A stretch of 64,000 nt of DNA from Dietzia natronolimnaea (GCF_039525805.1 NZ_BAAAHZ010000014.1); one strand, 5' to 3'. Counted from the stretch's first letter, positions 35,067-44,146 are shown. The notes: generated from the sequence alone by a model not told the origin. A program made the numbers and translations.

Positions 35067-35912
35067 ATGGGCAAGCTGACGACCTACCGCGACAAGCGCG
35101 CCGAACTCCGCGCCCACGCCTCCGCGCTCAAGGCCACCGCCATGACCGAGGCCAAGCTCGCCGCCAAGGAGGCCAGGCACAAGGCCAAGGAGGCGCATCG
35201 CGTCGATCTCGCCGAGGCCAAGAAGCGCGCGAAGCTGGAGGGCAAGAACGCGGATCGCAGGGCGAAGCGCGAGGCCAAGCGGGCCCAGCGGCAGGACGCG
35301 CTCGCCCAGAAGGCGGCCAAGCGGGACCGCAAGGCCGAGAAGACGATGTCCAGGCAGGAGCGCGCCACCCTCAAGCGCGAGGCCAAGTTCCTGGCGAAGG
35401 ACCGGAAGGCGGCCGAGAAGATCGAGGCGGCGGGCCGGAAGCACGAGTACCAGCTCGCCGAGATGGAGCTGAAGAAGCTCGAGGGCACCAAACTCGGCAA
35501 GGAGGACGTGCAGCGGTGGCTGAGCCTGGCCAAGGTCGCCACCCCGGTCCTGCTGCCGATGGTCTACAAGCTCGTGTCCAACGCGCAGGGTTCCGCCGAC
35601 AAGTCCGCCGGGGCGGGTGCCGTGGACCTCAAGGCCGCGGGCATCGACGCCACCGGCCCGGGCGCCGCGCTCGGTGCCCGCATCGTCCGGCTGGAGCAGA
35701 CCCTCGACCAGCTCGAGGTCGGGCGCCGCGGGGATCGCCAGGTCGAGGACTTCATCGCCTCCACCCGTTCCCGACTCAAGGATCTGCGCACGGCCGTCGA
35801 GACCGCCGAGACCACCCCGACCTCCCAGCGCCGCGAGGTGCACTCCGCCATCTCCGGGGAGCTCGACCGGGTCAACAAGGACGTGCTCGCCCGCCTCGGC
35901 GTCACCCCGTGA
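35067..35912 (+). CDS. DUF6474 family Lys/Ala-rich coiled-coil protein
   Basis: 281 residues from ATG at 35067 (MGKLTTYRDKRAELR). Residues 1-145 are extremely rich in Lys, Ala, Arg and Glu and should form long helices or coiled coil (KEARHKAKEAHR, KREAKRAQRQ). A globular part begins near DVQRWLSLAKVATPVLLPMVYKL (about 150), with a second helical region at the end. The layout matches DUF6474 of Mycobacteriales. The basic helices could bind nucleic acid or membrane; function is unknown. It overlaps the CopC-domain gene by 4 bp. Confidence 0.8.
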   Translation: MGKLTTYRDKRAELRAHASALKATAMTEAKLAAKEARHKAKEAHRVDLAEAKKRAKLEGKNADRRAKREAKRAQRQDALAQKAAKRDRKAEKTMSRQERATLKREAKFLAKDRKAAEKIEAAGRKHEYQLAEMELKKLEGTKLGKEDVQRWLSLAKVATPVLLPMVYKLVSNAQGSADKSAGAGAVDLKAAGIDATGPGAALGARIVRLEQTLDQLEVGRRGDRQVEDFIASTRSRLKDLRTAVETAETTPTSQRREVHSAISGELDRVNKDVLARLGVTP

Positions 35913-36496
35913 CCGCGATCCGGACTCGGCTGGCCTCCACCGCGCTCGCCGTCACCATGATCGTGGGGGCTGCGGCGCCGGCCACCGTCCTCGCCCCGGT
36001 TGCGGCAGCGCACTCGGTTCTCGTCTCGGTGGACCCGCAGGACGGCGCCACTCTCGAGACCTCGCCCGGACGGGTTTCGCTGACGTTCAACGAGGAGATC
36101 AACCAGAACTTCGCCTCGGTCGCCGTCACCACCGGCGACGACCGCACCAGTCTCACCGTCGGAGAGCCGACGGTGGAGGGCGAGACGGTCACCGTGGCGG
36201 TCGACGACGACCTGGCGGACGGCGCGTACACCATCGGCTACCGGGTGACCTCGGCCGACGGGCACGTCGTGAGCGGGTCCTCGGTCTTCACCGTGCGGTC
36301 CGCGGCAGCCGGATCCGGCGAGGCGACAGCGACGCCCGGCGCGACCGGCGAGCAGTCCGACCCGGCCGAGAACCAGGTCGCCGACGAGACCTCGGGGGAG
36401 GCGTCCTCCGGCGTCGACCCGGCACTGTGGGTGGTGGGCGGCCTGGCCGTCCTGCTGATCGGCGGCGCGTTCGTGCTGCTGCGCCGCGGCAACTGA
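35909..36496 (+). CDS. CopC-domain exported protein with C-terminal membrane anchor
   Basis: 195 residues from a GTG overlapping the previous stop (GTGA at 35909-35912). The signal peptide ends in APVAAAHSVLV, which leaves His as the first mature residue as in copper-binding CopC proteins; PQDGATLETSP, FNEEIN and TSADGHVVSGSSVF complete the domain. A Ser/Glu/Ala linker and one membrane segment (LWVVGGLAVLLIGGAFVLL) with RRGN end place it on the outer membrane face. It may bind copper. The CopD/YcnJ partner often found beside it is absent here. Confidence 0.88.
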   Translation: MTAIRTRLASTALAVTMIVGAAAPATVLAPVAAAHSVLVSVDPQDGATLETSPGRVSLTFNEEINQNFASVAVTTGDDRTSLTVGEPTVEGETVTVAVDDDLADGAYTIGYRVTSADGHVVSGSSVFTVRSAAAGSGEATATPGATGEQSDPAENQVADETSGEASSGVDPALWVVGGLAVLLIGGAFVLLRRGN

Positions 36497-36587
36497 CGGC
36501 GGCACCGGCACCCTTCACCCGGCACCGCGACGAGCGGCGGCGCCCCGGACCCCGGGACGCCGCCGCTCGCGGTGGGTCGCGATCGAC

Positions 36588-38153
36588 CTAGCGGCCGGGC
36601 AGGAAGCGCATCGCGTCCGTCGCGGGGGCGAGCATCTTGTGCCACCGCGTGCGGGGCAGGAACGACGGCCCGCCCAGGTGCATGACGCGCTGCGTGGCGA
36701 TGGTCTGCGCCTCGGTGTACTTGAGCAGGCCCTCGTCGCCGTGCCTGCGGCCGACGCCGGAGGCGCCCATGCCGCCCATCGGACCCGCGACCGAACCCCA
36801 GCCGGCCACGTAGCCCTCACCGACGTTGACGGTGCCGGTCCGCAGCCGCGCGGCGATCTCCTCGCCCTCCGAGTCCGACGCGGCGAACACCGAGGAGTTG
36901 AGCCCGTACTCGGTGTCGTTGGCCTTGGCCACGGCCTCGTCCACCGAGTCGACCGGGTAGATCGACACGACCGGGCCGAACGTCTCCTCGCCGAAGCAGG
37001 TGGCGTCCTCCGGGACGTCGGCCAGCAGTGTCGGCTCGTAGAACAGGGGGCCGAGATCCGGGCGGGGGCGACCGCCGGCCAGGACGCGGGCGCCCTTGGC
37101 CACGGCGTCGTCGACGTGGGCGGTCACGGTGTCCAGTTGATCCCGGGAGATCAGGCTGCCCATCTCCGCTTCGAAGTCGTAGCCCGGGCCCACACTCATG
37201 GACCGGACGCGGGCGGTGAGCTTCTCGATGAGCTGGGGGGCCACCGACCTCTCCACGTACACGCGCTCCACCGAGATGCAGAGCTGGCCGGAGTTGGAGA
37301 AGAACGCGCGGGTTGCCACCTCGGCCACCTCGTCGAGGTCGGCTCCCGCCGCGACGATCATGGCGTTCTTGCCGCCGAGCTCGGCGGAGAACCCGATGAG
37401 CCGCTCGCCGCACTGGCGACCGAGCGTGCGGCCGGTGGCCGTGGAGCCGGTGAACATGAGGTAGTCCACGTTCTCCACGATCGCCCCGCCGACGGTGCGG
37501 CCCGAACCGGGGACCACCTGGAACAGGTCGCGGGGCAGACCCGCGCGGTACAGCAGGTCCGCTGCGGCCAGGGCGCAGAACGGCGTGATGGAGGCGGGCT
37601 TGATCACCACGGCGTTACCCGCGGCCAGGGCCGCCAGTGCGTCCGTGGCGGCGAGGTTGAGCGGGTAGTTCCACGGCGCGATCACACCCACGACGCCCTT
37701 GGGGTGGCGTCGGACCACGGCCTTGGTCAGGCCCGGCAGCATGCCCTGGACCCGCTTGGGGGCGAGCAGCCCCGGGGCCGTCTTGGCGTAGTGACGTGCG
37801 GTGATGAGGCAGTCCAGGACCTCCTCCTGCGCCGAGGCCCGGCTCTTCCCGGTCTCCGCCTGGACGATGTCCATGAGCTGCTCGCGATCGCGCATGACCA
37901 GGGAGGCGAAGCGCTTGAGCACGGCGACGCGGTCCGCGGGCTCGCGGTCGGCCCACGCGATCTGGGCGGCGCGGGCCCGCTCGACGGCCGCCAGCACGTC
38001 GTCGGCGGTGCCCACGGGGATCTCGGCGAGCGGCTCGCCGGTGAAGACCTCCTCCAAGACGGCTGACTCCCGACTCGAGGGATCGGAACGGAATTCGGGG
38101 ATCGCGACGAGGTCGCGGAGTCGGTCGTAGACACGGGGCGTGGGTCGGCTCAT
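36588..38153 (-). CDS. gabD2: Succinate-semialdehyde dehydrogenase (NADP type)
   Basis: 521 residues, aldehyde dehydrogenase superfamily. Visible signature: VIAPWNYPLN, the Glu motif AELGGKNAMIV near 270, the catalytic Cys in SGQLCISVERVYV near 305, and EETFGPVVSIYP. The sequence closely follows GabD2 of mycobacteria (Rv1731), which oxidises succinate semialdehyde to succinate in the modified TCA cycle. Starts at ATG 38153, about 50 bases from the MerR operator on the opposite strand. Confidence 0.88.
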   Translation of the reverse strand: MSRPTPRVYDRLRDLVAIPEFRSDPSSRESAVLEEVFTGEPLAEIPVGTADDVLAAVERARAAQIAWADREPADRVAVLKRFASLVMRDREQLMDIVQAETGKSRASAQEEVLDCLITARHYAKTAPGLLAPKRVQGMLPGLTKAVVRRHPKGVVGVIAPWNYPLNLAATDALAALAAGNAVVIKPASITPFCALAAADLLYRAGLPRDLFQVVPGSGRTVGGAIVENVDYLMFTGSTATGRTLGRQCGERLIGFSAELGGKNAMIVAAGADLDEVAEVATRAFFSNSGQLCISVERVYVERSVAPQLIEKLTARVRSMSVGPGYDFEAEMGSLISRDQLDTVTAHVDDAVAKGARVLAGGRPRPDLGPLFYEPTLLADVPEDATCFGEETFGPVVSIYPVDSVDEAVAKANDTEYGLNSSVFAASDSEGEEIAARLRTGTVNVGEGYVAGWGSVAGPMGGMGASGVGRRHGDEGLLKYTEAQTIATQRVMHLGGPSFLPRTRWHKMLAPATDAMRFLPGR

Positions 38154-38199
38154 GCCCCGATGTTACCGACGAGTAAGCCGACGCGGTACCGACTCGCCC

Positions 38200-38230
38200 T
38201 TGACCCTGACGTCGCGTCAGGGCCCAGGGT
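38200..38230 (+). promoter_or_regulatory. MerR-type promoter/operator
   Basis: A -35 box TTGACC (38200-38205) and a -10-like CAGGGT (38225-38230) are separated by 19 bases, the stretched spacing typical of MerR-activated promoters. A perfect inverted repeat CCCTGACG-TCG-CGTCAGGG (38204-38222) sits across the spacer. The layout is like that of SoxR sites. It lies 26 bases upstream of the MerR gene and 47 bases from gabD2. Confidence 0.75.
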
Positions 38231-38255
38231 GGTCGATGTGAGAGATGCTGGAGCG

Positions 38256-39050
38256 ATGACGAGGAGTCACGGGCTCACCGTGGGCGCGGTCGCCGACCTC
38301 GTCGGCGTCAGCGTCCGGACCCTGCACCACTGGGACCGGATCGGTCTGGCGCCGGCGAGTGGACGGACGTGGTCGGACTACCGCGTGTATGACGACGACG
38401 ACGTCGCGCGCATCCACCGGATCCTGGTCTACCGCGAGCTGGGCCTCCCGCTGGCGCAGATCGGGGTGCTGCTCGACGACCCCGACGTCGACGAGGGCGC
38501 CCACCTGTCCCGGCAGCGCGAGCTGCTCCTCGACCGCATCTCGCACCTGCAGGAGATGGTCTCCGCAGTAGACCGCCTGAAGGAGGCGATCGCCGTGAAC
38601 ACACCACTGACACCCGCGGATCGGGCCGAGATCTTCGGCACCGACTGGAACGAGGACTGGCAGGCCGAGGCGCAGCAGCAGTGGGGCGACACCCCGCAGT
38701 GGGAGCAGTCGCGACAGCGCACGAGCACGATGTCCAAGGAGGACTGGCGCCGGGTCAAGGCCGAGACGGATTCGCTCAACGCCGACCTGGCCGCAGCCAA
38801 GCGGGCCGGGGTTGACCCCGCCTCACCCCGGGCCGCGGAGCTGGTCGAGCGGCATCGTGCGTCGATCTCGACGTTCTACGACTGCACGCGCTCGATGCAG
38901 GTGCTGCTGGCGCGCATGTACCGGCAGGACCCTCGCTTCAGCGAGACGTACGACTCGCTCGAGCCGGGCCTGACCGGGTGGATCGAAGCCGCTGTCGAGG
39001 CCGACGCCCGCGCGCACGGTGTGGACCCCGACACCGCCACGTGGGACTGA
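38256..39050 (+). CDS. MerR-family regulator with TipAS-like effector domain
   Basis: 264 residues from ATG at 38256. The winged HTH is VGVSVRTLHHWDRIGL at residues 14-29, followed by the dimerising helix and the conserved VYRELGLPLAQIG. The C-terminal ~130 residues (WQAEAQQQWGDTPQWEQS...) match the TipAS albicidin/thiopeptide-binding domain of TipAL-type activators; ELVERHRASISTFYDCT is a recognisable block. Such regulators bind drugs or hydrophobic peptides and activate their own gene. The perfect dyad at 38204-38222 is its probable site, giving autoregulation and possibly control of the divergent gabD2. Confidence 0.9.
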   Translation: MTRSHGLTVGAVADLVGVSVRTLHHWDRIGLAPASGRTWSDYRVYDDDDVARIHRILVYRELGLPLAQIGVLLDDPDVDEGAHLSRQRELLLDRISHLQEMVSAVDRLKEAIAVNTPLTPADRAEIFGTDWNEDWQAEAQQQWGDTPQWEQSRQRTSTMSKEDWRRVKAETDSLNADLAAAKRAGVDPASPRAAELVERHRASISTFYDCTRSMQVLLARMYRQDPRFSETYDSLEPGLTGWIEAAVEADARAHGVDPDTATWD

Positions 39051-39067
39051 TCCCGGTAGTCCCTCAC

Positions 39068-39082
39068 CGATCCGCTCCCGGG
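39068..39082 (-). repeat. Dispersed intergenic repeat, short inverted copy
   Basis: The 15 bases CCCGGGAGCGGATCG on the minus strand match 26867-26881 exactly. Located in the gap between the MerR and SDR genes. Confidence 0.4.
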
Positions 39083-39188
39083 TTGCGCTGCGTGTTCGTC
39101 CGGATCGCGACCGGTCGTGCGCCAGGGGTGGTCCATTCCGGGCGCGCGACTCGGCCGACGAGAGGCCGGTCGTGCGTACCCTGGACGC

Positions 39189-40079
39189 ATGACCAGTCGA
39201 TGGACCACAGCCGACATCCCTGACCAGACGGGCCGGACCTTCGTCATCACCGGCGCCAACGCCGGCCTCGGGCTCGAGTCCACCCGGGCGCTCACCGCGG
39301 CGGGAGCCCGGGTTCTGATGGCGTGCCGGGACACCACCCGCGCCGAGGCCGCCCGGGCCGGCCTGGCGCACCCGGATCGGGCGGAGGTCGTCCAGCTGGA
39401 TCTGGCCGATCTGGACTCGGTCCGCTCCGCCGGTCGGGTGCTGGCCGACCACCGACCCGATGTGCTGATCAACAACGCCGGACTGATGAACATCCCGCAG
39501 TCGCGCACGGCCCAGGGCCACGAGATGCAGTTCGGGGTGAACGTGCTCGGCCACTTCGCGCTCACCGAGCAGCTCGTCCCCGTGCTCACCGATCGGGTGG
39601 TGTGGCTCGGCTCGATGATGCACAAGAGGGGCACCGTCGATCCGGACGACCTCGACTGGACCCGCCGCAAGTACTCGCCGATGGGGGTCTACGCGGCCAC
39701 CAAGCTCGCCTGCGTCATGCTGGCCTACGAGCAGCAGCGTCGGTTCGACGCGGCGGGGTCACCGCTGAAGGCCGTGGCCGCCCACCCCGGGTACTCGGCC
39801 ACCAATCTCCAGTACCGCAGCGGCAGCCGGGTCCAGGACCTGATGATGCGGGTCGCGGAGAAGGTCCCGTTCCTCGTCCAGCCGGCCGAGCGCGGGGCCC
39901 TGCCCCAGCTCTACGCCGCCACCGTCGACTCCGTTCCCGGCGGCGCGTACGTGGGTCCCGACGGCTTCGGTGAGCTCAGCGGATACCCGAAGATCGTGGA
40001 CTCCACCCGCGCCTCGCACGACCGCGCGGTGGCGGCGGCCCTGTGGGACCGGTGCGCGGAGATGACGGCGGCGCGATGA
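39189..40079 (+). CDS. Short-chain dehydrogenase (retinol-dehydrogenase-like)
   Basis: 296 residues from ATG at 39189. Motifs: VITGANAGLGLES (cofactor), VLINNAGLMNIP (NNAG), and catalytic VYAATKLACVM (YxxxK). The group with LGSMMHKRG and YSxxVYxxTKLA is close to human RDH11-13-like enzymes, which are widespread in Mycobacteriales with unknown lipid or aldehyde substrates. NADP(H) is the likely cofactor (ACRDTTRAE after strand 2). It ends ~75 bases before the convergent LAATG protein gene. Confidence 0.88.
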   Translation: MTSRWTTADIPDQTGRTFVITGANAGLGLESTRALTAAGARVLMACRDTTRAEAARAGLAHPDRAEVVQLDLADLDSVRSAGRVLADHRPDVLINNAGLMNIPQSRTAQGHEMQFGVNVLGHFALTEQLVPVLTDRVVWLGSMMHKRGTVDPDDLDWTRRKYSPMGVYAATKLACVMLAYEQQRRFDAAGSPLKAVAAHPGYSATNLQYRSGSRVQDLMMRVAEKVPFLVQPAERGALPQLYAATVDSVPGGAYVGPDGFGELSGYPKIVDSTRASHDRAVAAALWDRCAEMTAAR

Positions 40080-40098
40080 CGACGAGCTGAGCCCCGCC

Positions 40099-40164
40099 CG
40101 CGGCTCAGCCGCCACGGCACTTTCGCGGCTCAGCCACCGGGCACCTTCGCGGCTCAGCCGCGGC
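40099..40164. repeat. 24/25-bp tandem repeat at convergent gene ends
   Basis: CGCGGCTCAGCC begins each of three units (40099, 40124, 40148), with GGCACYTT closing the first two. The third unit contains the stop codon of the 40154-41218 gene. Each CGCGGCTCAGCCGCG-like core could fold as a small hairpin. Confidence 0.75.
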
Positions 40165-41218
40165 GCCTGGAGCCCGCCAGCAACAGGGCCCCCAGCAGCA
40201 GACTCACCGTGGCCAGTCCCGCGATCGCGGTGGTCTCCACGCCGGTGGCGGCCAGGGTCGCGGGGCCCGAGGCCTGAGCGCGGGCACCCGGGACCTCGTC
40301 ACCCGGAGCCGGGGCGCCCTGTGCTTGCTGGACCTGCACCGGCTGGGCCTGCATCGCGGGTGACCCCGTGTCCGCGGCGTCTGCCAGGGCGGGCATCCCG
40401 TCGCGCGCCTCGTCGCCGGCACCTTCGGCACCGGCCGCGCCATCGGCCCCGTCGGTGTCGGCCCCCGCCTCGCCCGCGGCCTCCGCCTCTGCGGCGGCCT
40501 CCGCGATGGCCCTGCGCCGCTCGTTCTCCTCGAACGGGTCCTGCAACGCGGAACGCTGCACCGCGTCGATGCTTCCGGCCAGTGCGCCGGGGAGCTCGGT
40601 GCCGGCGTCGGCGGCGGCGTCCTCGAGGAACCCGCCGGCCTCGGCCGAGCCCACCACCACGTCGTTCCAGAACGTCAGCTCGTGCGGGTAGAGCTCTCCG
40701 GCCTCCTGGCGCTCGGCCAGGGCGGCGAAGAACCCGCCGGCGAACTGCACGCTGAGGACCGGGAAGATGTACTCGGGGATCGAGAGCGAGCCGAGCCCGA
40801 TGGTGCCCGACCCGATCGAGCCGGTCGGGTTGACGTAGACGGACCCGGGCAGGCTGCCGGAGGAGGCCACGGAGGCCACCGCGGATCCACCCGCCGACCC
40901 CAGCGCCTCGAGCGGCGCCACCGAGCCCAGGACCTGGCCGACGGACAGCGCGGTGTCCGGCACCACTCCGCTCCCGATGTCCCGCAACCCCTCGGATCTT
41001 GCGCCGAAGCCGGGGTTACCGACCACGATCTCCTCGGGGATCAGGCCGGTCAAGCCGTCGACGCTGCTGTTGCCGGTCTGGGTGGGCACCGAGGAGTCGG
41101 AGCCCGAGGTCTCCTGGCCGTGCACCACGGCCGGGGTCGCGACCGCCGCCAGGGCGGTCGCGGCGACGACGGCGCCGATGCGCCTGGTCCGGAGTCCGGA
41201 ACCACGGTTCTGGGGCAT
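40154..41218 (-). CDS. Cell-wall-anchored GSL-type surface protein with LAATG sorting signal
   Basis: 354 residues. A signal peptide (RTRRIGAVVAATALAAVATP) is followed by a region with GSV/GSL/GSI triplets (SSGSLPGSVYVNPTGSIGSG), then SIPEYIFPVLSVQFAGG and a helical FWNDVVVGSAEAGGFLEDAA segment. A Glu/Ala/Gly-rich acidic region lies near 240-290, then Gln/Pro-rich residues. The end is a sorting signal: LAATG, a hydrophobic run of ~24 residues and SRRRG. LAxTG is the motif of class E sortases of high-GC actinobacteria, so covalent attachment to peptidoglycan is likely. No sortase gene lies in the window. Function unknown. Confidence 0.85.
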   Translation of the reverse strand: MPQNRGSGLRTRRIGAVVAATALAAVATPAVVHGQETSGSDSSVPTQTGNSSVDGLTGLIPEEIVVGNPGFGARSEGLRDIGSGVVPDTALSVGQVLGSVAPLEALGSAGGSAVASVASSGSLPGSVYVNPTGSIGSGTIGLGSLSIPEYIFPVLSVQFAGGFFAALAERQEAGELYPHELTFWNDVVVGSAEAGGFLEDAAADAGTELPGALAGSIDAVQRSALQDPFEENERRRAIAEAAAEAEAAGEAGADTDGADGAAGAEGAGDEARDGMPALADAADTGSPAMQAQPVQVQQAQGAPAPGDEVPGARAQASGPATLAATGVETTAIAGLATVSLLLGALLLAGSRRRG

Positions 41219-41328
41219 CTGTGCTGGCCTCTCGTCATGAGCAGGGCCCTACCGGCCCACGCACGCAAAGCGTACTACTACAGGGCCGATCCGGACTGCC
41301 GGGCCGGGCCCCGCCGCGGGGCCGGCCC

Positions 41329-42849
41329 CTACTGGAGTGCCGAACTCAGTCGCGCGACGTTGTCGACGTACCGCCCCGGCCAGGGACGGCGCTGCCAGGC
41401 ACCCAGGCCGAGAGGCGTGCTCTCCTCGAGGTAGGCGTCCACCGCGTCGTTCATCTCGGTCAGCGCCTCCCCGCCGAGCACCAGCAGGCTGATCTCGAAG
41501 TTCAGGTTGAACGACCGCTGGTCCATGTTGCTCGACCCCACCACACCGCCGTAGTCGTCGATCAACATCATCTTGGTGTGCAGTACCGCCGGCGAGCGGA
41601 ACCTGTTGATCCGCACCCCGGCCTCGAGGAGTGCACGGTAGTAGGACCGCTGGGCGTGGTGGACCATGAACTGGTCCGCGTGTTCGGGGACGAACAACTC
41701 CACGTCGACACCTCTGTAGGACGCGGAGGTGATCGAGTGGAGCAACGCCTCGTCCGGGACGAAGTACGGGCTGACGATCCTGATCCTGTGCTCGGCCTGG
41801 CCGATGAGCTGGGTGAACATGCGCAGGTTCGGCTGCGTGCGGTATCCGGGCCCCGAGGGGACGAGCTGGAAGGCGCTGACCGGGTCGCCGGCGGTGGGGT
41901 CGCCTCCCGCGCCTCCGGCACCGACCGACGTGCCGCGGGAGAGCTCCTCGAAGGTCTCGATGACCTCACCGCTCTCGGAGTACCAGTCCACCGCGAACAC
42001 CCCGTTCATCGCCTGGACGATCTCACCCCGGACCTCCATCATGAGGTCCACCCACTCCCGGCCGAGGCGGGTGTTGCGGGGGCTGCCGTAGTTCCGGGCG
42101 ATGAGGTTCTGCGAGCCGATGAACCCGTGGTCGCCGTCGACGATGAGCATCTTGCGGTGGTTGCGCAGGTCGGGCCGGCGGAACCTCCCGACGAACGGGT
42201 TGATCGGCAGCATGAGGTGCATCTCGACCGGCGAGTGGCGCAACCTCCGTCGTAGCACCTTGAAGCCCCGGTACCGCAGGGACCCGAGGTGGTCGACCAG
42301 CACCCGGACCGTCACCCCCCTCTCCGCCGCCTCGACCGCGGCGGTGAAGAACTCGTCGGTCTCGTCGTCCCAGGACTGGGCGTAGAACTCGATGTGCACG
42401 TGGTCCCGGGCGGACCGCACCGCGTCCGTCATCGTGGCGAGCGAGGCCGCGTAGTCCGAGTACAGCCCCACGAACTCGCCGGACATGCACGGGATCGCGG
42501 TGAGGTTCCGGTTCATCTCGAGAACCGTCCGCACCCCGGGCGGGATCCGCACGCTGTCGGGGACCGTGGGCCACTTCTCCAGCGCCTCCTCGTAGAGCCG
42601 GTTGGCCTCGGCCTGGATGACGTGCCGTCGGCCGGTGATGTACGGGTTTCCCAGCAGCAGGAACAGCGGCACGCCGACGATCGGGATGAACAGGATCGCC
42701 AGCAACCAGGCCTGAGAGGAGGAGGGCTGCCGATTCTCCGGCACCATGCCCAGGGCGAGGATCTTGATGGCGTACTCGGTGATGAGCAGGGCCGAGGTCA
42801 CGCCCGCCGGGAACGGGAGGAACGCCAGTCGGTCGACGGCGGGGTTCAT
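41329..42849 (-). CDS. cls: Cardiolipin synthase (PLD family)
   Basis: 506 residues. Two N-terminal membrane segments (about 14-36 and 47-68) precede two phospholipase-D domains with intact HKD motifs: NHRKMLIVDGDHGFIGSQN and LHTKMMLIDDYGGVVGSSN. It joins two phosphatidylglycerols, or a related pair, to make cardiolipin at the membrane. Most actinobacteria use a CDP-alcohol type enzyme, so this PLD type may be a second or alternative one. Its start overlaps the stop of the amidohydrolase gene upstream (ATGA), indicating one transcript. Confidence 0.92.
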   Translation of the reverse strand: MNPAVDRLAFLPFPAGVTSALLITEYAIKILALGMVPENRQPSSSQAWLLAILFIPIVGVPLFLLLGNPYITGRRHVIQAEANRLYEEALEKWPTVPDSVRIPPGVRTVLEMNRNLTAIPCMSGEFVGLYSDYAASLATMTDAVRSARDHVHIEFYAQSWDDETDEFFTAAVEAAERGVTVRVLVDHLGSLRYRGFKVLRRRLRHSPVEMHLMLPINPFVGRFRRPDLRNHRKMLIVDGDHGFIGSQNLIARNYGSPRNTRLGREWVDLMMEVRGEIVQAMNGVFAVDWYSESGEVIETFEELSRGTSVGAGGAGGDPTAGDPVSAFQLVPSGPGYRTQPNLRMFTQLIGQAEHRIRIVSPYFVPDEALLHSITSASYRGVDVELFVPEHADQFMVHHAQRSYYRALLEAGVRINRFRSPAVLHTKMMLIDDYGGVVGSSNMDQRSFNLNFEISLLVLGGEALTEMNDAVDAYLEESTPLGLGAWQRRPWPGRYVDNVARLSSALQ

Positions 42850-44012
42850 GTGGCGGATCGGGACAGGACGGCGCCCCGGGGCAGGGAGCGGGGATCGACG
42901 AACCGGCCGTCGGTCATGGTCCAGCGGACCACTCCCGCCAGGGCCCTCTGCGCGTACACCGAGTCGGCGGAACCGAGCTCCCGGGCACCGGGGAGGACGA
43001 CGAACGCCTCGTCGTCCGCGACGGCGGTGAAGTCGGCCCTCAGACCCGTCCGGATCTCCCCCCGGTCCTCGAGACCGACGATCGCGGCCGTCGTCCCGGA
43101 CATCCAGCCGGCCACGTCCGAGAGATCACACCCCCTCCGGCGTGCTTCCGTCCACACCACCGAGAGACCGAGTCGGGCGGAGGCGATCGCGTCGACGGTG
43201 CCGTCGCGGAGGGCGTCCCAGAGGAGTTCGCGCGTGGCGGCGTCCCGGATCGGGGGATCAAGGTCGGCGGCGGCCGCGCCCCCGTGGGTGACCTCCGAGA
43301 CCAGGGCGAGCAGGTGCGGGCTCGTGGAGGCGGTCACGCGCAGCCCCTCGGCCTTGGCCCCCCGCAGCAGCGGCAGCTCCTCGGCGTCGGCGACCGCCCG
43401 CAGGTGCAGCCGACCACCGGTCCGGCGACAGACGTCCAGCAGTACCGGGAGGTCCTCGACGCCGGCGTCCGCGGCGAAGAGCCCGCCGCGGCCGGCGACC
43501 TCCTCCGCCGCCGCCGCCAGGTCCTCACTGTTCAGGGTGGGGGTTCCCGCCACGCCCTTCCCGTCCGCCACGGCGGAGATCCCGAACACCCCCCGGTCCA
43601 GCAACGCGCCGAGCCGTTCGAGGTTGCCGGGCACCGCGGCGCCCCACAGGCCCACGTCGACGAACGACTCGCCGGTCACCCCCTCCCGCCACCGGTCCAC
43701 CTGCTCCGGGTCGGTGGCCGACGGGTCGCCGTTCGTCCCGTAGTCGACCACGGTGGTGATCCCCCCGAGGGCGGCCGAACGGGTGCCCACCGCGACGTCC
43801 TCGGTGCTCACGTGCGGGTCCACCAGCCCGGGCATCAGAACGACGTCGTCACCCAGATCGATCGTGTGATCACCCGCCAACCCGATGTCCCGCGCCTCGG
43901 ACCCGGTCCGCACGGAGGAGATCACGCCACCGTCCACCGCCACCGCCGCCTGCTGGATACGACCGTCGACCACGGCGCGGCGGGCGTGGATCAGGAGCTC
44001 GTACCTGGCCAC
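42846..44012 (-). CDS. Amidohydrolase-like protein lacking metal ligands (dihydroorotase/hydantoinase fold)
   Basis: 388 residues. The frame of an allantoinase/dihydroorotase-type amidohydrolase is clear: MPGLVDPHVS...GTRSAALGGITTVVDYGTN near residue 60, and an outer beta-sandwich at both ends with GLRADFTAV. However the HxH metal motif reads HVS, no carboxylated-Lys segment is obvious, the usual HxE block reads LHLRAVADAEEL, and the final metal Asp (normally IASDHAP) reads IASARLGL. It is therefore probably catalytically dead or uses a very different mechanism. Inactive dihydroorotase homologues that act structurally are known (PyrC' of pseudomonads). It overlaps cls by 4 bp. Confidence 0.75.
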   Translation of the reverse strand: MARYELLIHARRAVVDGRIQQAAVAVDGGVISSVRTGSEARDIGLAGDHTIDLGDDVVLMPGLVDPHVSTEDVAVGTRSAALGGITTVVDYGTNGDPSATDPEQVDRWREGVTGESFVDVGLWGAAVPGNLERLGALLDRGVFGISAVADGKGVAGTPTLNSEDLAAAAEEVAGRGGLFAADAGVEDLPVLLDVCRRTGGRLHLRAVADAEELPLLRGAKAEGLRVTASTSPHLLALVSEVTHGGAAAADLDPPIRDAATRELLWDALRDGTVDAIASARLGLSVVWTEARRRGCDLSDVAGWMSGTTAAIVGLEDRGEIRTGLRADFTAVADDEAFVVLPGARELGSADSVYAQRALAGVVRWTMTDGRFVDPRSLPRGAVLSRSAT

Positions 44013-44146
44013 GGATCGGTCCTCCTACGTCTAGACGGATTTCGGTGACACCCTCGGGCGTCATTGTCCCCCACGGCCGAGGTCTTCCGGGGCAGCGTCG
44101 CCGGATAGCGTGGAGGGAGACCGAACTCAGACCAGGAGGGCCCGCC

